A stretch of DNA of 32,243 bases from assembly GCA_002706765.1 (NCBI GenBank), contig PAJV01000001.1:7065-39307 (forward strand), read 5' to 3'. Shown piece by piece: positions 16,006-28,000 of the stretch. The notes under the pieces are model-generated. The model saw nothing but the letters and a program-made list of their open reading frames with translations. It did no database searches and was not told the origin of the DNA. The stretch's first letter is position 1; every line of letters starts with the position of its first letter. Source of the stretch: Gimesia sp. GTDB lineage: Bacteria; Planctomycetota; Planctomycetia; Planctomycetales; Planctomycetaceae. The translations under genes and the position numbers were made by a program.

Positions 16006-19000
16006 GTATTCCCGGTTCTCCCTGTCGGATAAACTGCAAATCGAAGGCATGCGCATCCGTGTCCCCAGTAAACTGAACGGTGAAAGTGGCCACCCCATTT
16101 TCAACCCGTTCATCAAGGATCGTAAACTCGACACTCGGATCTGTAGCGATCAGGTCGAGATCCTGCTGGTTGAAAATATCGCTTGTGAGTGTGGAAACAA
16201 ATGCGTTGGAGAAAGAATTCGCAATGAGCCCCCCGTCTCGCAACTGATCGAGGCTCCAGACCGTTCCCCCTGTATCAAAGGCCAGATCGACGTATTCTTC
16301 TTTTGTTCCCGCATTATCGGCAGGAGAACTACCCAATGCCCCACCGGGATAAACCGCCAGAGGTTCATAGTATAGATTGGGATTCACGGAAAAGGACGTG
16401 TAGTTTCCATAACCAACTTTCAGACGTAGTTCAAACGTGCCACCGGGCTGCAACTGACTCTGATTGAGATTGAGCGTAAACTCTCCCGTATCCTCGTCGG
16501 CTTTCGTTGTTTGATCGATGGTTCCGTTCTGATCGTAGTCGATTTCAATCGTGTAATCATCGGCTGCCAGACTCAGGTCAACGATACCGCTCAAGGTTCC
16601 CGTGGAATTCTTTAAGCTGTAGGAAGAGAAGCCGGCTCCAGTAAAAGTGATCAGGGCAGAAGCATCGAGTGTGTTCCATGCCAGGACCTGAGCCGCATCA
16701 TCGCTAAGTCGCACATTGATGTTCCCTCCGGCATTGATCAGACTGGAATTTACGGCAAAATTGAATTCTCCTGTCGTAGCATCCGCATAGACCGAAGCAT
16801 CGGCGGTTCCATCCTGGTCATAGTCAATCTCAACGAGATAATCAGTAAAGCCTTGCGTTAAATCAACGGTTCCCGAAAGCACACCGGTTGAATCATCCAA
16901 GTCCAGTTCAGGAAAGCCTGGTACGCCGGCAGTCGAAACCCAGGCCCAAGGAGAAAACCCTTCGAAATCGTTGAGACGTACATTGAAATCTCCATCAACG
17001 GGCACCAGGCTGCTATTTACAGTCCCATTAAATGTCCCGGTAAATTCATCGGAATAGAATGTATCATCCACGGTTCCATTTTTGTCATAGTCCACTTCGA
17101 TCATCGCCATATAGAGACCGGTACTGGGATCAATGGTTCCCGTAAGCAGATAGGTTCCACTGTCGTAGTCGAGCTCTGAAAATCCTGAGGAACCGTTAGA
17201 TGTGACATTGGAAGCATCCACGGTGTTGAAGGCCAGCGTTGTCGTACTGGTATCGGCATAGAAGCCCGTATCCGAAGCTGACTCTCCGGTCAGGCCGAGT
17301 GCCCCCGGAGTTGCGGCAGGTGTAAATGAGGGATTGGCATAATTATCAAAATCATAATCGACTTCGATATAGGGATAATTGTATCCCAAATTCGTATCAA
17401 TAACGCCGGATAAGGTACTCGTGACAGGGTCAAACACCAGTGATTCGAAGCCAGGGACATCAGTCAATTCCGTTTCGCCGACGGTAATCCAGGTTCCTCC
17501 CCCTCCTTCGGGAAATTCATAGTCAACCAGCGACACATTCACAGTCCCACTGGGATCGATTTGCCCAGAATCCAGTACCTGGCTGAATGAACCTTCTGCA
17601 GAGTCGGCTTTAATATCCAGCATGATGGCGGAATGCAGCGTCGCGCCCACAGCTTCGATTTGTGCCAGGATCGTATTATACGTGAGTGAACCGTTGACCA
17701 CGTCACGGTTTTCGTCCGTCACCAGAATGACATTCACGGCGGCATCCGGTCGGAACGGGAGCGAGAGTGCTCCGGCGATTCCATTATATCCGTCTTCGGT
17801 GCCTCCATTTACTTCAACGGCAACTTTGTTGACAAAACTGGCCGCATCAGTGAACGCATCCAATTGGATGGAAACGCGATCACCACGTTGTCCGCTCAGG
17901 TGATAAACATGCTGTTCTTCTACGACTTGAGGTTCCCCGGAAATGATGGAACCATAGTTAACCGTAGTCTGATCGGAAACATCCAGGAAGCGGAACCGAT
18001 AACTACCGGTTTGGTTCTGTGCACTCTCAATCTCCACTTGATAGGTGCCAGGTTCCCAAAGTGTAACGGGCCAGGGGGACTGGCTCCCTTCTCCTTCAAA
18101 ACCACCAAACCCGAGCATATTATCACTGCCGAAGGACGTCATGACCAATTGTTGTCCACTGGGGGAAACTAATGTGACATTCAAGTTCGTGGGAACGGCA
18201 TCCAGTGAATCGAAGAAGACCTGCTGGCCTGCAGTTGCAGTATAGAGATAGGTGTCTTGCTCGCCTGCAACATCCAGACTGCCGGATACGACATCACCGA
18301 ATTGTTGCGTGGTTCCCGTGGGAGGAGTCGGTGCCGTAAATCCGAGCGTATCAATTGAGAAGGTATAATCCACGAGCCCCGTGTTGGCCGTTCCCCCCTT
18401 GACAATGAGGGAATACTGGCCCGTTGACAGCAGGGTTCCGGGAGACTGGTCAGAGGCAGACGTGGAATATATGTTAACGTCAAATACGGATCGCCCATAA
18501 GGATCAATCAATTCCCAGAAAGCACTTCCAGTGCCCGTTCGCGCAGTGAGATCAAAGGCAAATTCGTCTCCGGCGGTCACGTCAAACCGATAAACCTTGG
18601 TTTCTTCTGCCGGTGTTAAACTGTCGGAGATCGAAGTGTCAGCAGTAACCAATGTGCCGGCCGTCTGCAGATCGAGCAGCTGGAAATCATAATCTACGGC
18701 GTCAGTATCGTTGCTGGAAACAATCAGAGTATAGTCGCCCGATTCCGGCAAAACGACTGGGCCCCGATCCATGTCTTCGATCTCAAACATCTCGGAACTG
18801 GTAAACAGGCTCGTCCCCGAAGGGGAGACCAGCGTGATCTGGTAGGAATCAAAGTCATAATTGGGATCATCGTAATCGTAAATTTCCTGGGAGAGCGTGT
18901 CGTAGAAAACCGTCTGTCCGGCGGTTCCGGAAAACTGGTAGAACTGACTTGCTTTCGCTTCGGAAACCGTGTCGTCGATTTCAGTATTCAAGCTGAGACT

Positions 19001-22000
19001 GGTGGACGAATTATTGATATCGACGAGACGCAAATGGTAATTGCCGGTGTCATTCGTCGAATTCCCTTTGACGGTGAGCGTATAGGTGCCAGCTTCCGGA
19101 AGCAGGATCGGACCGTAGTCGTATCCGGCAGTTCCGGCGGATACATATTGATTAGGGGGCGTCAGGATTATCGAATCACCGGACGGAGTACGAAGTTGAT
19201 ACCGCAGATTACCGGAAGTTCCATCGAGTGAGTCCAGGTAAAGCTGGAATCCTTGAGGAGCGTCGAAGGTGATCGTTGATTCTTCCCCGGCCTGAATGGA
19301 TCCCTGGTAGTCTCCCATTCCCGAAACGGCAACGGCGGCATCCCGTTCCTGATCAATCACGAAACTGTACGGTTGCGGATCCTGCGTCGCCTCTGGGTCC
19401 GCAAATTCGCCATTCTGCGAACCAACAATCAAGGTATAGTCACCATCGGTTGGTAAGACAAAATCATCGATGGCAGCACGGACGCTTGTGGCTGGAACAT
19501 AGACTGTTTTTACGATTTCATTATCAGGGCCAACGAGTGTCAGCTGCACCGGGGGATTCGTACCCACGATCGTGGCATCATTGATATAGCGGACCAGGGC
19601 AAAGCGGTTATCGGTAACGCCGGCTGCATTGAGGGCAGCATCCAGATCGGGAATCATCTCTTTTAACCAGGCGAGTTCCCCTGACATTGAATTAGAAGTG
19701 TCTACAACGATCACGACATCTGTTGTAAAATCGGCCGCCAAGGCAGGCAGCGTAATTGAAATCGTTTCTGTCGTAGTAGCTCCAGGAGTCACGGCCAGAT
19801 TCAGGATTTCAGGATCCACATCGCCCTGTGCCGGGTTCAGACTCTGGTTAGGGAGTTCCAAAGTTTCAGCGGGCTCACTGACGATCACAGGGGCATGATT
19901 GCCTGCTTCAGGATGAACATAAATTTGATAGGTCTGTTGTGCCAGACCTCCCTGGGAATCGTCGGCCTGTAACGTCACCAGGAAAGTGTTCCCCACATCG
20001 GCGGCAGTGGGCGTCCAGCTGAAGCCCCCTTGTTGATTGTCATAACTGGTGACACGTACGCTGATATTTCCACTGGCATCCAGGAGTGAGTCGTCAACCA
20101 GGTAGCTGAAAGTGCCATCGACCTGGTTCACGGCAATCCGGGTTTCATACACACCATCGAAATCGTAATCCAGTTCAACAAACGGTTCGAACAGATTCAG
20201 GCTGCTGTCAACCGTTCCGGAAATCACGCCTGTTGAAGCTGAGTATTTCAGACTTGAGAAACCGGGAGTGGGGGTAAATGTCACACCTGAGACATCCACG
20301 TTCGTCCAGGCAAGCGGTTCTGCCGAATAAAAATCATCGATGGCTCGTACTTGAATGGTATCGAACAGTGCGAGCTGCACACTATTCAGCAAAAGACTGA
20401 AGGAACTGTCTGTAGCATCTCCGGCGACAGTCACATCACCGACTCCATCTCCGTCATAATCCACTTCGAATGAAGGGGTATAAAATTCATCGTGGTAATA
20501 CAGAGTACCTGACAACACGCCGGTTACCTGATTCAGTTCCAGACTGTTGACAGCAGGTAGCCCGGACAATGAGATTACGGAATTTTCTTCCGGTGTCCAG
20601 GTGATCCAGTCGCGCGAAATGGTTTCACTGTTTATCATCCCTGCTGGCCCGCTTACAACAGAATAACTGAGTGTATCGCCGTCCGGATCCTCTGCTGATG
20701 AGGTATAGAGGTATTCCGTGTTGACGTAGGCGTCGATGACAGGAGTTGAAGTGAATTCGGGCGGTCGATTGGGAGGAGCATCCAGCACGCTGATCGTAAA
20801 GGCCTGCTGGTCAAAGCCTCCTTTCCCATCGGTAGTTTCAATCACAATGGTATGTGTCCCCATATTTTCTACCTGCGGACTCCATACGATATCGCCTGTT
20901 GCCGAGTCGATGGTCATGCCTGTCGGGGCAGTAAGTAACTCATATTCGAGCGGATCACCGTCGGGATCAAAGGCTGCTGCCTGGTAAGTGTAAGCTTGCC
21001 CGGCGACGACTTCGACTTCGGGAGCGGTGATAAACCGCGGTGACTGGTTGAGCTGTCCCAGCACAACCAGATCATAGGTAAACTGCAACTGTTCATAGTT
21101 GAGAAATGCGAGCGTGCCGAGTTCGGTTGATTCACCGGAGGCTAACGTTAAATCATTGTCCGAATCGCCATGATCAAGCAGGCCAGTAAAATCATAGTAA
21201 GGAATTCCGTCAGCAGTCACCCCGTCAAAGCCGTCAACGCGTACGCTGGGCTCACTGATATTGATCACACCGATCAAGAGTGGTGCCTGAACATCGTATT
21301 GTCCCCCATTGTGGATGGCCACATCAGCATACAGGATATTGGGATTATGTGAGGTACGCCGATACTGGCCAGTAACACTTGTCGAGACATCATCCATTGT
21401 CTGAAAATCAATCGGGCCATTGGTGGCCACTAATCCTGTGAGTGTGAGCTGGGTAGTACTGGTTGCTCCAAAAACATCCGTGGCCGTAATCTCAAAAATA
21501 TTGACGCCCGGCTGGAGGGTGATCGTGGAAAAGAAATTGTTTCCGGCATCGATTGCTTCCACTTGGGTACCGTTGACCGTGACACTAGCAATTAAATTGT
21601 TGGTGAGCACTTTTCCGTTCAGCAGCACTGGATCGCCGACCATAAATTCCTCATCGTCGGCCGACGCTTCGACACTCATCAGATTTGCGATGCCTGCAGA
21701 AACCGTGGCTGTGGAAGTTCCCACAGTTAAGCGATCCAGCAGGACCGTGGTATCATTCAGGGCATCTCCCTGGTCGAAAATAGACAGGTAGAGTGTATGC
21801 GCTCCCGCCGTAATTGGAGTCCGCGCCTGGAGCAGAGTTGTCGCCGCGCCATTATGATCGCCGGTTCCGGTTTTACCGGCTCCATCATAGGCGGTGCCCT
21901 CTCCGTTTTCGGCGGACAAGCCCGTTTGAATCGCACCGCTCACATTCACCAGACCACCGGAAGAAAACGTGGCAAAATTATCCGGTGCTGAGATGACTCC

Positions 22001-25000
22001 TGCTGAAGTCGTCCATGTCGTCTGATCGAGTTCCAGAATGAATGTGTCATCATAGATGGCATCGATAAATCCGGGGAATTCTTCGGTCAAGAACTGGAAG
22101 TCGAGTGACAGATAATCAGCGCCTTCGGGAACATCAATGTCGATTTTAAGTACGGTGACATCATAGTCATTGTCTCCCCGGACATTACCACCACCCAGAT
22201 CATAACTGGAGAGCTGACCGGGATCATTGACCAGGGCCGCCTCACCGGTCGAGAGAATGCCATAGGTGTCTGTTCCGTCTGCATTCCCAAACGCCGTCAG
22301 TTGTGTGGCAGACGTTCCATAGGATTTTTTATTCTGGGGAACTTCGGTGAAAATTGCCCCTGTAATGATGGATGGATCGGTGGCGATCGCCTGGGCGAAG
22401 ACGAACGCATTTCCACCTACGGCGATATCGGCGTCATCAGTGTGTGCGTAATAAGTTTCATAATTCGACTCGTCGGTAAACTCCCAGTCATAGTTCCAGT
22501 CCTTGACGCTCACAACGCCCGTTGAAGTATTACCGTAAGGATCGCTGACCGTATACTGGAACGCATCCCCGTTCGCAATTTCTTCGGCAATGTAAGTAAT
22601 CGTGCCATCAGCGTTAATGATTGCTGCCCCATAGGTGGGGTCCGAGACAGCGATGACTGAAATCGGCTCGCCGTCAGGATCGTAATCATTGGCCAGCACA
22701 TCGATCGTCACTGGAACGCCGAGCGGCGCATCATAAATGTGATCCTCATATGTCACGGGAGCGAAGTTGTAGACTTCATATATGGAAACAGTGGCCGTAT
22801 CGGTATGCCCGTTACCATCGCTGACCGTATAAGTAAAGGAGTCGAACCCGAAACCGGGATTTCCCGTATATGTGATTGATTCGTCTGCATTAATGGAGGC
22901 CGTTCCGTTAGCGGGTGTGGAAACGTAGGTTATCGTGAGACTGTCACCCTGTCGGTCGCTATCGTTGTTGAGCACATGAATCACATAGGGATTTCCAGCA
23001 ACGGCATTTCCCGTATCATTGATAGCGTCTGGGTTCTGGTTTTCCTGAACGGTGATCGTCACGGATCCTGTGCTCTGTAATCCCTGTTCATCAGCGACCA
23101 TATACGTGAAGGTATCACTGCCCGCATAGTTGGGACTGTTACTGGTGTATTTAATGTCAAAGTAGCTGACGTCATTCCCGGAACTCTGGCTGTAATACTC
23201 CCAGCTTCCGTAATACATCGAGACATAATCATCGAGGGAATAGCCGTTTGAATATTCCCAGCTTCCCTCGTATTCGGTTTGTAGCGCGGCAGGGATTCGA
23301 CGTTGCATGCTGACAGCCCCGTGAGTGGCACCACTTACCGAAATCAAGGTGAGACCAAACGATTCCGGATCACTGTCATTTGCCAGAACATCGACCACAG
23401 TCGATTCCCCGGCCGTCAAGCTGGCGCTATCCGCAACGACGGTGGGGGGCAGGTTTTCCAGAACGGTGATAGTGACAGATCCTGAACTCTGGACCCCTTG
23501 TTCATCCTGGATCGTGTAAGTAAACGTATCAGTACCAGAATAATTGGCATCGGTGCTGGTATAAGTCACATCGAACGTGCTGGCATCATTACCGGAGCTA
23601 TTTTCGTACTGTTCCCACCCGCCGTAATTGGAATTGACATAGTCATCGATGGTGTATCCCCCCATCGTGTATTCCCAACTGCCTTCATATTCGGTTTGCA
23701 GGACGGCTGGGATCCGTCGTTGAAGTGAAACGGTTCCGTGGGCCGCTGTTCCCAGTAAAGCCAGGCTCACTGTTGCCCCCTCCGGATCACTGTCATTCGC
23801 CAGCACATCGATCATAACCGAGTTACCGGCCAATACACTCGTGGTATCAGCAGCGACGACAGGTGCCTGGTTTTCGTTAACGGTGATCATTACCGTTCCC
23901 GTATTCTGAACCCCTTGTTCGTCTTGTACTACATAATTGAATGTGTCGGTGCCCACATAGTTGGCGTCGGTACTGGTGTAGGTCACATCGAATGTACTGG
24001 CATCGTTGCCGGAGCTAATTTCATACTGCTCCCAACTGCCGTACATGAAGGAGACGTAGTCATCGATCGAATAGCCTTCCGAGTACTCCCAGCTCCCCTC
24101 GTATTCGGTCTGCAGGGCAGCGGGAATTCGGCGTTCCAATGTAACCGTACCGTGGGCAGCCGTCCCCTGCGAAACCAGACTCACTGCGGAACCTTCTGGA
24201 TCGCTATCGTTGGCCAGCACATTGATCACGACGGAATATCCGGCTATTACGGATGCAGTATCAGTAATGGCGGCAGGTGCCTGGTTTTCATTGATAGTGA
24301 CTGAAACCGTCCCTGACCCCTGGACGCCCTGCTCGTCCTGAATCGTATAGGTGAATGAATCGGTGCCTACGTAGGTTGCACTGGTGCCTGTATAGACAAC
24401 ATCAAACGTGGTGGCATCGTTGCCCGAGCTGAGCTCGTATTGCTCCCAGCTGCCGTAATACATCGATACATAGTCATCAATGGAGTAGCCACCTTCTGAG
24501 TATTCCCAACTCCCCTCGTACTCGGTTTGCAACGCGGCCGGGATACGGCGTTGCAGGGCTACGGTTCCATAGGTGGCCGTTCCCAGTAAAACCAGGCTTA
24601 CGGTCGAACCTTCCGGATCGCTGTCATTGGACAAGATGTCAATCACCACCGTATTACCGGCAATCACGGTAGCGGTATCGGCGACAGCAGTAGGTGCCTG
24701 ATTTTCGTTGACGGTAACGGTGACTGTTCCCGTACTCTGAACTCCCTGTTCGTCCTGAATCGTGTAGGTAAACGTGTCGGTACCGACATAGTTGGCATCG
24801 GTACTTGTGTAAGTTACATCAAATGTAGTGGCATCATTGCCCGAGCTATTTTCGTACTGTTCCCAGCTACCGTAATACATCGATACATAGTCATCGATGG
24901 AATACCCCTCCGTGAATTCCCAACTTCCTTCATATTCAGTCTGCAAGGCAGCCGGGATCCGGCGCTGCTGGGCTACCGTACCGTGCGCAGCGGTTCCCAA

Positions 25001-28000
25001 GGAGACCAGACTGACCGTTGTCCCCTCCGGGTCACTGTCGTTTGAAAGTAAGTCAATCACTACCGAGTTGCCTGCGACCACCGTCGCCGTATCGGCAACC
25101 GCATCGGGGGACTGGTTACCTGTGATCGTCACTGTCACGGTGCCCGTGCTTTGGACTCCCTGTTCATCCTGGATCGTGTAGGTAAACGTATCAGTTCCCG
25201 AGTAATTGGCGTCAGTACTGGTATATGTTACATCAAATATACTGGCATCGTTGCCTGAGCTGTTCTCGTACTGTTCCCAACTGCCATACTGGAAGGAAAC
25301 ATAATCGTCGATGGAATATCCTTCCGTATATTCCCAACTCCCCTCATATTCGGTTTGTAGCGCAGTGGGAATCCTGCGTTCCAATGTGACCGTACCATAG
25401 GCGGCTGTTCCCAGTGACATCAGGCTAACCGCAGAACCCTCCGGATCGCTGTCGTTGGCCAGCACATCAATCACCACCGAGTTACCGGCGACCACCGACG
25501 CAGTATCGGCAACCGCGTCAGGCGCCTGGTTGCCGGTGATGGTCACCGTAACCGTCCCTGTGCTCTGGACTCCCTGTTCGTCCTGGATCGTGTAGGTAAA
25601 CGAATCAGTCCCCGAGTAATTGGCGTCAGTACTGGTATACGTGACATCAAAAATACTGGTATCATTGCCAGAGCTGTTCTGATACTGTTCCCAACTGCCA
25701 TACATAAATGAGACATAATCGTCGATGGAATATCCTTCGGAGTATTCCCAACTGCCTTCATACTCGGTCTGCAGGGAAGTCGGAATACGTCGTTGCTGTG
25801 TGACCGTACCGTATGTCGCCGTTCCCAATGAAATCAGGCTGACTGTCGTCCCTTCCGGATCGCTGTCGTTGGCCAGCACATCGATCACCACAGAATTACC
25901 AGCGACTACCGTCGCTGTATCGGCAACTGCATCAGGAGCTTGATTGTTGATAACGGTGACTGTGACAGTCCCCGTGCTCTGCACACCCTGCTCATCCTGG
26001 ATCGTGTACGTGAACGAATCGGTTCCCGTATAACTGCCATCAGTACTGGTGTAAATCACATCGAACGTAGTAGCATCGTAGCCCGAGCTATTCTCATACT
26101 GCTCCCAACTCCCATAATACATCGAGACATAGTCGTCAATCGAATACCCTTCCGCGTATTCCCAGCTTCCTTCATATTCCGACTGTAGTGCAGCGGGAAT
26201 CCGGCGTTCCTGTGTGACCGTACCATAGGTGGCCGTTCCCAGCGAAACCAAACTCAGCGGCGTGCCTTCAGGATCGCTGTCATTGACAAGCACATCAATC
26301 ACAGTGGAATTACCGGCTACCACGGTTGCCGTATCGGCAACGGCGTCAGGAGCCTGGTTTCCGGTGACCGTCACCGTGGCTGTCCCTATACTTTGGCCCC
26401 CCTGCTCGTCCTGAATTGTATAAGTAAAGGAATCGGTTCCCGAGTAACTGCCATCAGTACTGGTGTAAATCACATCGAATGTCGTAGCATCATTGCCCGA
26501 GCTGATTTCATATTGCTCCCAACTGCCGTAAAACATCGACACATAGTCATCGATCGAGTAACCTTCCGAATACTCCCAGCTCCCCTCATACTCCGTCTGC
26601 AGAGCAGCCGGAATCCGGCGCTGCAGGGCGACCGTACCGTGGGCAGCCGTTCCCAATGAAACCAGACTTACTGTCCCCCCCTCCGGGTCGCTATCGTTGG
26701 CCAGCACATCAACCACCACGGAATTACCGGCGACTACCGTCGCTGTATCGGCAACGGCATCAGGGGCCTGATTACCGGTGACAGTCACCGTGACCGTCCC
26801 GGTACTCTGGACTCCCTGTTCGTCCTGAATCGTGTAGGTAAACGTATCGGTACCCGAATAGCTGCCATCGGTACTGGTGTAAGTCACATCGAAGGTTGAG
26901 GCATCGTTGCCAGAGCTGTTCTCGTACTGTTCCCAACTGCCGTAAAACATCGACACATAGTCATCGATCGAGTAACCTTCCGAGTATTCCCAACTCCCCT
27001 CGTACTCCGTCTGCAGGGCAGCCGGAATCCGGCGCTGCTGGGTGACCGTACCATGGGTGGCCGCCCCCAGGAAAACCAGACTCACCGCCGAACCTTCCGG
27101 GTCACTGTCGTTGGCCAGCACATCGACTATAACCGAGTTACCCGCAACCACTGTCGCAGTATCAGCGACCGCGTCGGGGGCCTGGTTTCCGGTGACAGTC
27201 ACCGTCACCGTGCCCGTACTCTGAACTCCCTGCTCATCCTCAATTGTGTAAGTAAAAGAGTCGGTGCCAGAATAATTGACGTCGGTACTGGTATAAGTCA
27301 CATCGAAAATGTTGACATCATTGCCCGACATCATGGCGTAATCGTCCCAACTGCCGTAATACCAGAGCACGTAATTGTCGATGGACTCACCCATTTCATA
27401 TTCCATGCTGCCTTCAAATTCCGTCTGCAAGGCAACAGGGATTCGGCGTTCCAGCGAAACCGTACCATAGGTGGCCGTTCCCAGCGAAACCAGACTCACC
27501 GCCGAACCTTCTGGATCACTGTCATTTGAAAGTACCTCGATCGCTACCGAGTTCCCCGCCACGACCGTTGCCGTATCTGCACCGGCAACGGGGGCCTGAT
27601 TCGCATTGACGGTGATGGTCACCGTCCCGGTATCTTGAACGCCTTGGTCATTTTGGACTACATAATTAAACGTATCAGTGCCCACATAGTTGCCATCAGT
27701 GCTGCTGTAGAGTACATCGAAGATGCTGACATCGTTTCCCGACATCATGGCGTAATCGTCCCAACTCCCGTAGTACCAGAGCACGTAATTGTCGATGGAC
27801 TCACCCATCTCATATTCCATGCTACCTTCAAATTCAGTCTGCAATGCGGCGGGAATGCGGCGTTGTAGCGTAGTGGTCCCATGAGAGGCACCATTGGCAG
27901 AAAGCAATGTCAGCGTTGTTCCGGACGGATAGTTATCATTCGTGAGCACATCAATGGTAACGGTGGATCCCGCTGTAACACTGACCGTGTCATCCACGGC

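Larger units (their letters stand above)
16160..19730 (-). other. vWA domain split into three by two inserts
   Basis: Segment 1 (about 19730-19575): DVVIVVDTSNSMSGELAWLK with the MIDAS D-x-S-x-S, ending DNRFALVRYINDATI. Segment 2 (about 17860-17605): AFTDAASFVNKVAVEVNGGT with the MIDAS Thr, EDGYNGIAGALSLPF and NVILVTDENRDV with the MIDAS Asp. Segment 3 (about 16375-16160): GTKEEYVDLAFDTGGTVWSL, DQLRDGGLIANSFSNAFV. Joined, these give one vWA fold in the right order with all metal-site residues; I recall contiguous versions in other planctomycete surface proteins. Insert 1 holds about five PPC-type repeats, insert 2 about four DYDxDG repeats. vWA domains bind ligands through a divalent metal. 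Confidence 0.8.

Noticed and set aside
23303-27868. Series of plus-strand open frames across the repeat array that resemble each other
   Set aside because: They recur at the repeat period only because they are the reverse strand of the RRIP array; they lack consistent starts and ribosome binding sites.
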